Positions 39,501 to 49,566 are shown, numbered from the stretch's first letter. The stretch: 64,000 bases of DNA from an uncultured Clostridiaceae bacterium (GCA_947169155.1 CAMVON010000001.1:186001-250000), one strand, 5' to 3'. The notes: a model not told the origin generated them from the sequence alone. Numbers and translations: made by a program.

Positions 39501-41324
39501 ATGAAAAAACAAACTATACCAATATTTTTTGCATCGGATAATAATTATGTACCATTTTTAGCTACAGCAATGAAATCTTTAATGGTTAATGCTAGTCCTA
39601 AGTACAATTATGAAATAAATGTATTACAAACTGGAATTAGTGAGAAAAATCAGCAAAAAATGAGAAATATGGCAGAAGATAATTTTAAAATTAGATTTAT
39701 AGATATTGAGCCATTGCTTACAGATATTAAAGAAAGATTAAAATTAAGACTTAGAGATTATTATTCTATATCTATATATTATAGACTATTTATAGAATCA
39801 TTATTTAAACAATATCAAAAAGTTTTATATTTAGATGCAGATATAATTGTTGAAGGAGATGTATCTGAGCTATATAATGCAGATATAGGAGATAATCTTT
39901 TAGGAGTTATTCAAGATGGTGTTGTTCAAGCAGATGAAAGACTAATAGATTCATTTACTCGTGCACTAGGTTTTGATGGTAATGACTATTTTAATTCAGG
40001 CGTACTTGTTATGAACTTAAAAGAGTTTAGAAAAGAGATGATTCTAGATAAGTTTTTGTATCTTCTAGAGCATTATAATTTTGATACTATTGCTCCAGAT
40101 CAAGACTACTTAAATGTTTTATGTCATGGTAAAGTTAAATATCTAGATAAAGGTTGGGATGTAATGCCTAATGTAGATAAAGAAATAGACATGCAACATT
40201 TGTATATTATCCATTATAATATGTTTAAAAAACCATGGAATTATGATTGTACACCTCTAGTAGATAATTTTAGAAAATATGCTAAAATGACTCCATATGC
40301 TAGAGCAATAGATGATATGAAGATGGATTATACAGATGAAAAAAGAGAAGCAGAAGAACTTGCTTATGCTAAAATGGTGATGCGTAATGATGACATAGCT
40401 AATTCTACAGTAAACTTTGGTAAAGTTATAACTGAAGATTTCTGGAATACAGATAGAGTAGGTGAAATGATGGAGAAGAATAAAGGAAGACTTAAAGTTA
40501 TTGAAAATATTGAAAGAGCAATTAAAGAGGGAAACTTTAACAAAAAAGTTGAAGAAGGAGATCCTGTTATTACTCAAAAACAAAGAGAAAAATATATTCA
40601 AAACTATGATTCTACAAAAAGAAAAATTAGACACAAAGTTGAATTTGAAATTGCAAATGCAATCACTAATACTATTACTAGAAGAGTAAACAAAAATACT
40701 GAAATTGTTGGACTTGAAAATTTAGAAGGAATAGAAGGTGGAGCAATAGTTACATCTAATCATTTTAATTTTGTTGATACAACTATTATTAAAAATATGA
40801 TGAATAATATTAAAAAGTCTAGAAAATATGCAATTATCGTGCAAGAAACAAACTTTTTAATGAAGGGATATCTTGGATGGTTAATTAGAAATAATAAAAC
40901 TATTCCTTTAAGTTTAGACCATAAATACTTAAGCGAAAACTTTTTACCTACACTTGAAACATTATTAAATAAAGGATATTACATCTTAGTATATCCTGAA
41001 CAAGAAATGTGGTATAACTATAGAAAACCTAGAAATCCAATGCCTGGAGCATATCACTATGCAACTAAGTTTAATGTTCCAATAATTCCTTGCTTTACAG
41101 AAATTCAAGATATGGAAGAAGAAGATAGAGAAGGATTTAAAAAATCTAAATATATTTTACATATTATGCCACCAATTTATCCAGATCCAAATAAATCATT
41201 AAAAGAAAATAAAGAAGAAATGAGAAAGAAAGATTTTGAATATAAAGTAGCAGCATATGAAAAAGCATATAATAGAAAATATGATGAAGATTATGACAGA
41301 ACTAAAGATATAGCTGGATGGTAA
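39501..41324 (+). CDS. Fusion of GT8 glycosyltransferase and PlsC acyltransferase
   Basis: The 607-residue protein joins two enzymes. Residues 1-275 form a GT8 domain (PIFFASDNNYVPFLATAMKS, KVLYLDADIIVEGDV, FNSGVLVMNLKEFRKE and IHYNMFKKPWNYD). Residues about 375-590 form a PlsC-type acyltransferase with the normal HX4D box (SNHFNFVD, His 421, Asp 426) and YPEQEMWYNYRKPRN as second motif. The linker (about 280-375) is charged and helical. One protein could therefore add a sugar and an acyl chain to the same lipid or polymer. It starts directly after the preceding stop, with GGAGAG upstream. A clear terminator ends the operon. Confidence 0.85.
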   Translation: MKKQTIPIFFASDNNYVPFLATAMKSLMVNASPKYNYEINVLQTGISEKNQQKMRNMAEDNFKIRFIDIEPLLTDIKERLKLRLRDYYSISIYYRLFIESLFKQYQKVLYLDADIIVEGDVSELYNADIGDNLLGVIQDGVVQADERLIDSFTRALGFDGNDYFNSGVLVMNLKEFRKEMILDKFLYLLEHYNFDTIAPDQDYLNVLCHGKVKYLDKGWDVMPNVDKEIDMQHLYIIHYNMFKKPWNYDCTPLVDNFRKYAKMTPYARAIDDMKMDYTDEKREAEELAYAKMVMRNDDIANSTVNFGKVITEDFWNTDRVGEMMEKNKGRLKVIENIERAIKEGNFNKKVEEGDPVITQKQREKYIQNYDSTKRKIRHKVEFEIANAITNTITRRVNKNTEIVGLENLEGIEGGAIVTSNHFNFVDTTIIKNMMNNIKKSRKYAIIVQETNFLMKGYLGWLIRNNKTIPLSLDHKYLSENFLPTLETLLNKGYYILVYPEQEMWYNYRKPRNPMPGAYHYATKFNVPIIPCFTEIQDMEEEDREGFKKSKYILHIMPPIYPDPNKSLKENKEEMRKKDFEYKVAAYEKAYNRKYDEDYDRTKDIAGW

Positions 41325-41325
41325 T

Positions 41326-41348
41326 AAAAGGGGAATATTCCCCTTTTT
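41326..41348 (+). terminator. Terminator of the TetR/acyltransferase/GT8 operon
   Basis: AAAAGGGGAA pairs with TTCCCCTTTT in one continuous palindrome, followed by T and G. Confidence 0.85.
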
Positions 41349-41370
41349 GTATTAGGAGGTAAAGTTACTA

Positions 41371-42135
41371 ATGAAAGTAGAAAAATGCTCTATAATGTCA
41401 AATAAAGAAAATGAAGAGGTATTTTTAATTAAATATCTACCAGATAATGTTAATGTAGAAGAAGTTATCATTGCAATACATGGATTTGGTAGTACTAAAC
41501 TTAGCGATACAATTACAATGCTTGCAGAAAGCGTAAATAAAAAAGGGTTTGCAGTTATTGCATTAGACTTACCAGCTCATGGCGAATCTAAAACTGAAGT
41601 TTTAACTATAGATAAGGCAATTAATTATTTACTTGATGTAGAATATTATATAAAACAAGAGTATAAAGAGGCGCATATTTCATATTTTGCATCTAGTTTT
41701 GGAGCATATTTAACATTACTTAGATTGAATAAACTTGAAAATGAAAAAGATATAGATAAAGTAGTACTAAGATGCTCTGCAATAGATATGAAAAACATCT
41801 TTAAAAATAATCTTTTAGATGAGGGGTATGAAAAATTTGAAAGGCTTGGTTTTGCAGATTTAGGATTTGCAAGAAAAGTTCATTGTACTAAAGAGTTTTA
41901 TAATGAATTGGTAAAAAATGATATTTTTAAAATATATAAATCTAGTCATAAGATATTACTTATTCATGGAACAGAAGATGAATGTGCACCATATGAAGAT
42001 GCAGTTAGATTTGAAGATGAAAATGAAGATTATGTTGAACTTAAAACTATAGTTGGAGCAGGACATAGATTTCTAAATCCTGGCGAAATAGAAAAAGTAA
42101 TAGATATAGCTTCAAAATATTATATAGAAAAATAA
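41371..42135 (+). CDS. Alpha/beta-hydrolase
   Basis: The 254-residue soluble enzyme has the alpha/beta-hydrolase signatures: IHGFGSTKLSD (oxyanion region), the nucleophile region YFASSFGAYLTLL with Ser in A-S-S-F-G at about residue 110, acid LIHGTEDECAP and the histidine in VGAGHRFLNPG. Such enzymes hydrolyse esters, thioesters or peptides; the substrate is not predictable. The nucleophile elbow is SxSxG rather than GxSxG, so the first Gly is replaced. It lies alone between two terminators, with TTAGGAGG before the ATG. Confidence 0.82.
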   Translation: MKVEKCSIMSNKENEEVFLIKYLPDNVNVEEVIIAIHGFGSTKLSDTITMLAESVNKKGFAVIALDLPAHGESKTEVLTIDKAINYLLDVEYYIKQEYKEAHISYFASSFGAYLTLLRLNKLENEKDIDKVVLRCSAIDMKNIFKNNLLDEGYEKFERLGFADLGFARKVHCTKEFYNELVKNDIFKIYKSSHKILLIHGTEDECAPYEDAVRFEDENEDYVELKTIVGAGHRFLNPGEIEKVIDIASKYYIEK

Positions 42136-42137
42136 TA

Positions 42138-42163
42138 GATGACATTTATTGTCATCTTTTTTT
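42138..42163 (+). terminator. Terminator after alpha/beta-hydrolase gene
   Basis: GATGACA pairs with TGTCATC around TTTAT, followed by seven Ts. Confidence 0.9.
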
Positions 42164-42277
42164 ATTGTGTAAAAATTATTTTAATTTATATATTGTCATA
42201 AAATCCCTTTTAAAAATGACGATTTTGTAGTAAAATGTTATTGTCAAATGTTTATTCTATAAAGAGGGAGGTAAATA

Positions 42278-43963
42278 ATGCTTAAAACTTGGAATTTAAA
42301 AAAGTATGATAATAAAGAAATAGAAAAAATAATGAAGACATATGAAGTATCTGAACTTAAAGCAAAGATGCTAATGTTTAGAAATATAGATTTTGAAGAT
42401 ATTGGAGAATTCTTAAATGGTACATTAGAAGATTTAAAAGATCCATATGGAATAAAAGATATGGATAGGCTAGTAGAAAGAATAGATAAAGCAATTAAAA
42501 ATGATGAGCTTATCTGCATATATGGAGATTATGATGTAGATGGTGTTACAAGTATTACAGTTATGTATAAATTTTTAACTGCACATGGTGCAAGGGTTAT
42601 GTATTATTTACCAGATAGACTTACAGAAGGATATGGAGTAAATAAAGGCGCATTAGATGAGATAAAAGCTAAAGGTGTATCTTTAGTAATTACAGTTGAC
42701 TGTGGAATTACAGCAGTAGAAGAAGTTCAATATGCTAAAGAAATTGGACTAGATGTTTGTATTACTGATCATCATGAATGTGGTGATACTTTGCCAGATG
42801 CAATTGCTGTGGTAGACCCTAAAAGGCGTGATAGTGAATATAAATTTAGACTATTTGCAGGAGTTGGAGTTGCTTTTAAAACAATAACTGCTCTTTCAAT
42901 GAAATATAATTATCCTAAAGAAGATTATTTGAAATATATAGATATTGTTGCAGTTGGAACAATTTCAGATATTGTACCTTTAATTGGAGAAAATAGAATA
43001 ATATCTAGATATGGTTTAAATGCTATGAAGACTACTCAAAATATTGGACTTAAAGCTTTAATGGATTTAACAGGATATAAAGAAGTAGACTCTATGATGG
43101 TATCATTTGGACTTGCTCCTAGAATTAATGCATGTGGAAGAATGAGTAGTGCATATGCTGCTGCAAAACTACTACTTGCAGAAAATGAACAAGAAGCAAT
43201 TCGTATTGCAACAGAACTTGATCAATTAAATGATGAAAGAAAAAATGTTGAAAAGGTAATTTATGATGATTCACTTGAAATGATTGAGTCTAAACATCTT
43301 GAAAATGCAAATAGTATTGTTTTATACAATCCATCATGGCATAATGGTGTAATTGGTATTGTAGCATCGCGTCTTGTTGCTATGTTTTATAAGCCAGTAA
43401 TATTACTTACTAAAGAAAATGGGATAGTAAGAGGTTCTGGAAGGTGTCCTCAAGGCTTTTCAATTTATGAAGCATTAACTGAATGTAAAGATAAAGTTAT
43501 TCAGTTTGGTGGTCATGAACTTGCTGCAGGAATGTCACTTGAAGAATCTAAAATAGATGAATTTATTGAAGCTTTTGAAAGAGTAGCTACTGCAAAAAAA
43601 GATGGCTTTGCAGAACAAATAATAGATATAGATGCAGAAATAACATTAAAAAATCTAAATGGACAATTAATTAAGGATATTCGTTCAATGAAACCTTATG
43701 GACAATCTAATCCGCAACCATTATTTGAATATAAAGGAGTAAAAGTACAAGCTGTACGTACTTTAAAAGAAGATAAACATTTAAAATTAGTATTAAAAGA
43801 TAATAGAAGCTTAATTGAAGCTGTTGGTTTTTCAATGGGAGATAGAAGAGATGAATTAAGAATAGGAGACAAGGTGGATATACTTGGCACAATTGAACTT
43901 AATACATTTAATAATCCTCCAACAATTCAATTTGTACTTCAAGATTTTAAAAAATCTGTATAA
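42278..43963 (+). CDS. recJ: Single-stranded-DNA-specific exonuclease RecJ
   Basis: The 561-residue protein is a DHH-superfamily 5'-3' single-strand exonuclease of recombination and mismatch repair. Signatures are ICIYGDYDVDGVTSITVMY (residues about 76-95), VDCGITA, ITDHHECGDTLPDA (the DHH motif), VAVGTISDIVPLIGENR, the DHHA1 region with GSGRCP and FGGHELAAGMSL, and a C-terminal OB-like region (ending PPTIQFVLQDF). The length is typical. It is followed 14 bases later by rel, an arrangement common in Firmicutes. The ribosome site is AGGGAGG. Confidence 0.96.
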   Translation: MLKTWNLKKYDNKEIEKIMKTYEVSELKAKMLMFRNIDFEDIGEFLNGTLEDLKDPYGIKDMDRLVERIDKAIKNDELICIYGDYDVDGVTSITVMYKFLTAHGARVMYYLPDRLTEGYGVNKGALDEIKAKGVSLVITVDCGITAVEEVQYAKEIGLDVCITDHHECGDTLPDAIAVVDPKRRDSEYKFRLFAGVGVAFKTITALSMKYNYPKEDYLKYIDIVAVGTISDIVPLIGENRIISRYGLNAMKTTQNIGLKALMDLTGYKEVDSMMVSFGLAPRINACGRMSSAYAAAKLLLAENEQEAIRIATELDQLNDERKNVEKVIYDDSLEMIESKHLENANSIVLYNPSWHNGVIGIVASRLVAMFYKPVILLTKENGIVRGSGRCPQGFSIYEALTECKDKVIQFGGHELAAGMSLEESKIDEFIEAFERVATAKKDGFAEQIIDIDAEITLKNLNGQLIKDIRSMKPYGQSNPQPLFEYKGVKVQAVRTLKEDKHLKLVLKDNRSLIEAVGFSMGDRRDELRIGDKVDILGTIELNTFNNPPTIQFVLQDFKKSV

Positions 43964-43977
43964 AAAGGAGGCTTAAC

Positions 43978-46140
43978 ATGAATTACGAGGAATATTTGAA
44001 AAAAATTAAGGAATTACTAGATAATGAAAATATCAAGTATAATGAAGAAGAATTACAACGTGTTGTAAAATACGCATTAGATAAATATGACAATAAGACT
44101 ATTCTAGACGAACCTACTATGGACTTTGTCCTAGAAATTGCAGGAGAAGTTGCAACACTTCGTCTAGATGATAAATCTATATATGCTGCAATACTTAGTC
44201 CTATTGCAGATTATGAAGACTATGATGAAAAAGAATTAAAAGAAGTTGCAGGAGATGAAACTTTAGAATTAGTTACAACTCTAAAACAATTAGAAGAAGA
44301 ATATAGACCAGAGGGTAAACTTGAAATTGCTACTAATCCTGAAACATTAAGAAATATGTTTATGGCACTGGCTAAAGATATCCGTGTAGTTATTATTAAA
44401 ATAACTGAAAGACTATCATATATGAGAAGAATGAAAAAGCTTGAAAAAAGTGTTAAAGAGCAAATTGCTAAAGAATGTTTAGAAATCTATGCTCCAATTT
44501 CTCATAGATTAGGTATGTCTAAAGTTAAATCTGAACTTGAAGATATTTCATTTAGAATATTACTTCCAGATGAATATCACAAAATAAAAGAGCAAATTGA
44601 TGAGAAAAAAGAAGAAAGAGAAGAATATATTGCAGCTCGTATTGCAGAAGTTAAAGCAAAGTTAGATGAAGATGGAATAGAAGCTACAATTTATGGTAGA
44701 CCAAAACATTTCTATAGTATCTACAAAAAAATGAAAGCAAAAGATTGTTCAGCAGATGATCTTTTTGATCTTATAGCAATTCGTGTAATTGTAAATAGCA
44801 TTAAAGATTGTTATAACGTACTAGGTATTGTTCATGATATGTACAAACCAATGCCGGGTAGATTTAAAGATTATATTGCTGTTCCAAAGACAAACATGTA
44901 TCAATCACTACACACTACTGTATTTGGAGAAGGTGGACGTCCTTTTGAAATTCAAATTCGTACTTGGGATATGCACAATGTTGCAGAACGTGGTATTGCT
45001 GCCCACTTTTCATATAAAGAGAAAACTAAAAAAATAAGTGATGCAGATAAAAAGATTATTTGGCTTAGAAAAACTCTTGAAATCCAAAAAGATTTAGAAG
45101 ATAATACAGAGAATTTAGATAAGATTAAAACTGAAATATTTGGTGAGGAAGTATTTGTATTTACTCCTAAAGGAGAAATTAAATCTATGCCAAAAGGTTC
45201 AACACCAATAGATTTTGCTTATGCAATACACCAAAAAGTTGCAGAAACTATGGTTGGTGCAAAAATTAATGGACGTATGGTTCCACTTAATACTCAACTT
45301 AAAAATAAAGATGTTGTTGAAATTGTAACAAGTAAGACTGCAAAAGGACCAAACAGAGACTGGTTAAAATATGTTAAAACTACTAGTGCTAAAAATAAAA
45401 TAACAAGCTTTCTAAAAAAAGAAGGTAGAGAAATAAATATAGCTAGTGGTAAAGAATCTTTTGAAAAAATACTTAAAAAACAAAAGTATTCAAGAGATGA
45501 GTTAATGAAAGATGAGTATTTAACTCCAGCTCTTAGAAAATATAATTGTAAAACAATAGAAGACTGCTATGAAAATATAGGGTTTGGAAGTATTTCTCCT
45601 GTAAAAGTTGTAAACAAAATTGTTGAAGTATATGAAGAAGCTCAAGCACCTAACGAAGAAAAGGTTGTATATCTTCCTAAGAAAAGAAAAACAAATAGCA
45701 ATGATCTTGTTGAAGTTGATGGAATAGACAATTGCTTAGTAAAATTTGCAAGATGTTGTTCACCAATTCCAGGGGACGATATAGTAGGATATATTACATT
45801 TGCAAATGGTATTTCTATTCATAGAGCAGATTGTAAAAATCTAAAAGCATTAGACACAGGGGCTAGAACAATTGGAGTTAAATGGAAAACTCTAACTAAT
45901 GCAGCATTTACTGCAAGAATAGTTGTTAAAGCAAATGATAGAGATGGTGTTTTAAGTGATATCTTAAAAACTATGAAAGACCAAAAAGTAGAAATTACCG
46001 AGATTAGTACAAAAGTTACTGAAGACAGAGAAAACATTACTAATATGAGTGCGAATATAAAAGATGTTGAAACATTACAAAGTGTAATCAAGGCATTAAA
46101 GAAAATTGACTCTGTTTTTGATGTAAGGAGATTAAAATAG
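43978..46140 (+). CDS. rel: Rel-family (p)ppGpp synthetase with degenerate hydrolase domain
   Basis: The 720-residue protein keeps the long Rel layout: N-terminal HD-type domain (about 1-190), synthetase (GRPKHFYSIYKKM, DLIAIRVIVNS, RFKDYIAVPKTNMYQSLHTT), TGS (EEVFVFTPKGEIKSMPKG), zinc-finger/CC region (VKFARCCSPIPGD, HRADC) and C-terminal ACT. The synthetase motifs look intact. In the hydrolase domain the HD pair that reads LHDVVEDT in Bacillus is LSPIADYE (Ser 74, Pro 75), the first His is lost, and LADRLHNM reads ITERLSYM (Glu 144). All usual metal ligands are therefore altered, so it probably makes but does not degrade (p)ppGpp. The usual ribosomal and charged-tRNA trigger domains remain. 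The next gene begins in its stop codon. Confidence 0.93.
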   Translation: MNYEEYLKKIKELLDNENIKYNEEELQRVVKYALDKYDNKTILDEPTMDFVLEIAGEVATLRLDDKSIYAAILSPIADYEDYDEKELKEVAGDETLELVTTLKQLEEEYRPEGKLEIATNPETLRNMFMALAKDIRVVIIKITERLSYMRRMKKLEKSVKEQIAKECLEIYAPISHRLGMSKVKSELEDISFRILLPDEYHKIKEQIDEKKEEREEYIAARIAEVKAKLDEDGIEATIYGRPKHFYSIYKKMKAKDCSADDLFDLIAIRVIVNSIKDCYNVLGIVHDMYKPMPGRFKDYIAVPKTNMYQSLHTTVFGEGGRPFEIQIRTWDMHNVAERGIAAHFSYKEKTKKISDADKKIIWLRKTLEIQKDLEDNTENLDKIKTEIFGEEVFVFTPKGEIKSMPKGSTPIDFAYAIHQKVAETMVGAKINGRMVPLNTQLKNKDVVEIVTSKTAKGPNRDWLKYVKTTSAKNKITSFLKKEGREINIASGKESFEKILKKQKYSRDELMKDEYLTPALRKYNCKTIEDCYENIGFGSISPVKVVNKIVEVYEEAQAPNEEKVVYLPKKRKTNSNDLVEVDGIDNCLVKFARCCSPIPGDDIVGYITFANGISIHRADCKNLKALDTGARTIGVKWKTLTNAAFTARIVVKANDRDGVLSDILKTMKDQKVEITEISTKVTEDRENITNMSANIKDVETLQSVIKALKKIDSVFDVRRLK

Positions 46141-46832
46141 TGATAGATAAGTTAAGAATAAATATACAAGATACAGATCATGTAACTAATGTATATATTA
46201 TATGGGACGAAATAAGCCAAGAAGCTGTTTTAATTGATCCAGCAGATAAAGCTAGTATAATTTCAGATAGAATAGAAAAACTTGGCTTAAAACTCAAATA
46301 TGTGCTTTTAACACATGGTCACAAAGATCATACCGTAGCTTTACCAGACATTATGGAAAAATATCCAGATGTAAAGGTAATTGTAGATGAAAACGAAAGA
46401 GAAATGCTTGAAGGAAAATATAGCGATTCATCAATGGTATTTGGACTAAAACAATATTTAGATTATGATTTTTCTAGATTTGTTTTTCTAAAAGATAAAG
46501 ATACATTCAAATTTGGCTCAAAAGAAGTTATAATGTATCATACACCTGGACACACAAAGGGTTGTGCATGTTATTATATTAAAACAGATAATGCATTATT
46601 TAGTGGGGATACACTATTTTCAGACTGCTTTGGAAGATGCGATTTAGTTACATCTAACATCTATGATATGGCCAAATCTTTAGATAGACTATATAAGATG
46701 TTTTATGGTACTGGTGTGTTTGTATATCCTGGTCATGGATGGGACGGAGAAACTATTGAGTCTGGATATGATGAAGTTAAAGAATTAATGTATCGTAGTT
46801 ATGGAATAAACTTAGGAGGAAAAAATGACTAA
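46140..46832 (+). CDS. Metallo-beta-lactamase fold hydrolase
   Basis: The 230-residue protein has the metallo-beta-lactamase metal motif THGHKDHT (about residue 59-66), HTPGHTKGC, FSGDTLFSDCFGRCD and a last PGHG, as in glyoxalase II-like hydrolases. These use two zinc or iron ions to cleave thioesters such as hydroxyacylglutathione or related compounds. It begins with GTG overlapping the TAG of rel, with AAGGAG in the end of rel, so it is translationally coupled. This pairing of rel with an MBL gene is common in Clostridia. It overlaps ung by eight bases. Confidence 0.88.
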   Translation: MIDKLRINIQDTDHVTNVYIIWDEISQEAVLIDPADKASIISDRIEKLGLKLKYVLLTHGHKDHTVALPDIMEKYPDVKVIVDENEREMLEGKYSDSSMVFGLKQYLDYDFSRFVFLKDKDTFKFGSKEVIMYHTPGHTKGCACYYIKTDNALFSGDTLFSDCFGRCDLVTSNIYDMAKSLDRLYKMFYGTGVFVYPGHGWDGETIESGYDEVKELMYRSYGINLGGKND

Positions 46833-47490
46833 TCATTTTAAAGATATAATAGAGGAAGAAAGTAAAAAAGAGTATTATCAAAAATTACATGAATTTGTAT
46901 ATAAAGAATATGATGAAAAGACTATTTTTCCAGAAAAGAAAAATATATTTGCAGCTTTAAAATATACACCTTATCAAGATGTTAAAGTTGTAATACTTGG
47001 ACAAGATCCATATCATGGACTAGGAGAAGCACATGGACTATCATTTTCTGTATGTCCTGGAATAAAGATACCACCTTCACTAAAAAATATATATAAAGAA
47101 TTAAATGCTGAACTTGGTTGCTATATACCAAATAATGGTTATTTACTTAAATGGGCAAGACAAGGAGTACTTCTTTTAAACTCAGTTTTAACTGTACAAA
47201 AAGATACACCTGCTTCTCACAGAGGTAAGGGCTGGGAAACTTTTACAGATAGAATAATTGAAGAAGTAAATAAAAAAGAAGAACCAGTAGTATTTATATT
47301 ATGGGGTAACTTCGCAAGAAGTAAAAAAGATTTAATTACTAATCCTAAACATTTAGTACTTGAGTCACCTCATCCATCTCCATTTAGTGCAAACTCAGGA
47401 TTTTTTGGATGTAATCATTTTATTAAAACTAATGAATTCCTAAAACAAAATGGAATGGAGCCAATAGATTGGCAAATTGAAAATATTTAG
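46825..47490 (+). CDS. ung: Uracil-DNA glycosylase
   Basis: The 221-residue family 1 enzyme excises uracil from DNA. Its signatures are complete: VVILGQDPYHGLGEAHGLSF (water-activating loop, Asp about residue 64), LLLNSVLTV (uracil-recognition Asn), VVFILWGNFA and SPHPSPFSANSGFFGC (the Leu-intercalation region, His catalytic). It overlaps the end of the MBL gene by eight bases, with TAGGAGG inside that gene as ribosome site, and is followed by a terminator. Length is standard. Confidence 0.97.
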   Translation: MTNHFKDIIEEESKKEYYQKLHEFVYKEYDEKTIFPEKKNIFAALKYTPYQDVKVVILGQDPYHGLGEAHGLSFSVCPGIKIPPSLKNIYKELNAELGCYIPNNGYLLKWARQGVLLLNSVLTVQKDTPASHRGKGWETFTDRIIEEVNKKEEPVVFILWGNFARSKKDLITNPKHLVLESPHPSPFSANSGFFGCNHFIKTNEFLKQNGMEPIDWQIENI

Positions 47491-47505
47491 TTTTTTTAAA
47501 TTTTT

Positions 47506-47535
47506 AAGTAGCTATAAAAAGTAGCTACTTTTTTT
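47506..47535 (+). terminator. Terminator after ung
   Basis: AAGTAGCTA pairs with TAGCTACTT (47522-47530), followed by TTTTT. Confidence 0.85.
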
Positions 47536-47622
47536 AATTGCTAATTTTACATAAATTGTTCGCTATAATATATCTTTTTTTTACATTTTATGATATAATA
47601 GACGCGTTTAAAGGAGAAGAAA

Positions 47623-48645
47623 ATGAAGACATCAGATTTTTATTACGATTTACCTCATGAGCTTATTGCTCAAACACCACTAGAGAATAGACAAAAGTCT
47701 AGAATGATGGTGTTAGATAGAAGTAAAGACACAGTAGAACATAAAATTTTTGAAAACATTATAGATTATATAAATCCGGGAGACACATTAGTTTTAAATG
47801 ATACAAGAGTTATTCCTGCAAGACTATTTGGACATAGAGTAGGAAAAGAAGAAAAAATTGAAGTCCTTCTTTTAAAGCAAAAAGAAGGAGACAGATGGCA
47901 AACTTTAGTTAAACCCGGTAAAAAATGTAAAATTGGAGAAATAATTGAATTCTCAGATAAATTAAGACTTGAAGTAGTAGATATTCTAGAAGATGGTCAA
48001 AGAGTTGTAGAATTTAAATATGATGGGATATTTAATGAAATATTAGATGAACTTGGTACAATGCCACTTCCACCATATATTACAGAAAAATTAGATGACC
48101 AAGACAGATATCAAACAGTATATAGTAAAAATAAAGGAAGTGCTGCTGCACCTACTGCAGGACTGCATTTTACTAAAGAAGTTCTAAAAGAGTTAGAAGA
48201 AAAAGGTGTAAATCTTGTATATGTTACACTTCATGTAGGACTTGGAACATTTAGACCAGTTAAAGTAGATGATGTAACAAAACATGATATGCATAGTGAA
48301 TATTATATTATCTCTCAAGAAGCATGTGACACAATTAATGCTACTAAAAAAGCTGGTAAAAGAGTAATTGCAGTAGGTACTACTTCTTGTAGAGTACTTG
48401 AATCTGCAACAGGGGAAGATGGAATTATTACTCCACATGCAGAAGAAACAAAGATATTTATATATCCAGGATACAAGTTTAAAATGATAGATGGACTACT
48501 TACTAATTTCCATTTACCAGAATCAACATTAATTATGCTTGTATCTGCACTAGCTACAAAAGAGAAAATAATGGATGCATACAAAATTGCAGTAGATAAT
48601 AAATATAGATTTTTTAGTTTTGGAGATTGTATGCTAATATTATAA
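47623..48645 (+). CDS. queA: S-adenosylmethionine:tRNA ribosyltransferase-isomerase
   Basis: The 340-residue QueA makes epoxyqueuosine from preQ1-modified tRNA. It shows the family motifs: [19 protein letters not shown] at the N terminus, [28 protein letters not shown] near residue 175, [22 protein letters not shown] and [10 protein letters not shown] near the C terminus. Length is standard. Its usual partner tgt lies three genes later, with an ABC exporter pair inserted between, a break in the queA-tgt couple often seen in bacteria. The ribosome site is AAAGGAG and the upstream gap contains TATAAT-like elements. Confidence 0.97.
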   Translation: MKTSDFYYDLPHELIAQTPLENRQKSRMMVLDRSKDTVEHKIFENIIDYINPGDTLVLNDTRVIPARLFGHRVGKEEKIEVLLLKQKEGDRWQTLVKPGKKCKIGEIIEFSDKLRLEVVDILEDGQRVVEFKYDGIFNEILDELGTMPLPPYITEKLDDQDRYQTVYSKNKGSAAAPTAGLHFTKEVLKELEEKGVNLVYVTLHVGLGTFRPVKVDDVTKHDMHSEYYIISQEACDTINATKKAGKRVIAVGTTSCRVLESATGEDGIITPHAEETKIFIYPGYKFKMIDGLLTNFHLPESTLIMLVSALATKEKIMDAYKIAVDNKYRFFSFGDCMLIL

Positions 48646-48663
48646 AAATAGGAAGGGAAATAT

Positions 48664-49566
48664 ATGTTAGAGGTTAAAAATTTAAGCAAATATTTTGGAA
48701 TTAAAAAAGCTGTAGATAATGTATCATTTTCAGTAGAAGATGGTAAAATTTTAGGAGTACTTGGAAAAAATGGTGCAGGTAAATCTACACTTTTTAGAAT
48801 GATTCTCAATATTCTAGACCCAGATGAGGGTGAAGTACTATATAATGGCGAAAAAATAGATACTAAAGTATCAGATAAAATTGGATATTTACCAGAAGTT
48901 GGATCACTAATAGACTCATATACTGTTTATGAGTTATGTGTATATTATGGTAAAATGAAATCTATGAAAACTGAAGATATAAAGAAAAATATGTTTAATC
49001 TTTTAGAGAAGTTTGAAATAGTAGAATTTGCTAATATGAAAATTAAAGAATTATCTAAAGGAAATAAACAAAAAATACAATTTATTATTTCAATTTTACA
49101 TGATCCAGATTTAATCATACTAGATGAACCATTTAGCGGATTAGATCCAGTAAGTGTTGAATATTTTAAAAACATAATACTAGATCTTAAAGCTCGTGGC
49201 AAAACTATTATTTTTTCATCACATATAATGAGTCATGTTGAAATGCTTTGTGAACAAATAGTTATTATTAATTCTGGAAAAGTTGTATTACAAGGAAATT
49301 TAGATGAAATTAAACAAGAATATTCTTCTAAAACTCTAGATATTACAGGTGTTATTCCAGAAACTGTTTTAAGACAAATAGCAATATTTGGAAAAATAGA
49401 GAATAAGGGAGACAATAGATATATTGTTGATCTTGCAAATAAAGAAAGAATAAGTGATGTTTTTAGACTACTTTATACAAGCAACATCACTAAGTTTAGT
49501 GTAATGAATATTTCATTAAATGATATCTTTCTAGATAAGGTAGGTAAATCATATGATGAAGAATAA
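48664..49566 (+). CDS. ABC transporter ATP-binding protein (NatA-like)
   Basis: The 300-residue ATPase has Walker A (GKNGAGKSTL near residue 38), a Q-loop region, a divergent signature (ELSKGNKQKIQFI), Walker B (LIILDEPFSGLDP) and the switch His in SSHIMSHVE. It belongs with ABC-2-type exporters such as NatAB. A C-terminal extension of about 80 residues is typical of this subfamily. The permease gene overlaps it by 14 bases and the two form one exporter unit. The substrate is unknown; in Bacillus NatAB exports sodium, but many relatives export peptides or drugs. Confidence 0.92.
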   Translation: MLEVKNLSKYFGIKKAVDNVSFSVEDGKILGVLGKNGAGKSTLFRMILNILDPDEGEVLYNGEKIDTKVSDKIGYLPEVGSLIDSYTVYELCVYYGKMKSMKTEDIKKNMFNLLEKFEIVEFANMKIKELSKGNKQKIQFIISILHDPDLIILDEPFSGLDPVSVEYFKNIILDLKARGKTIIFSSHIMSHVEMLCEQIVIINSGKVVLQGNLDEIKQEYSSKTLDITGVIPETVLRQIAIFGKIENKGDNRYIVDLANKERISDVFRLLYTSNITKFSVMNISLNDIFLDKVGKSYDEE

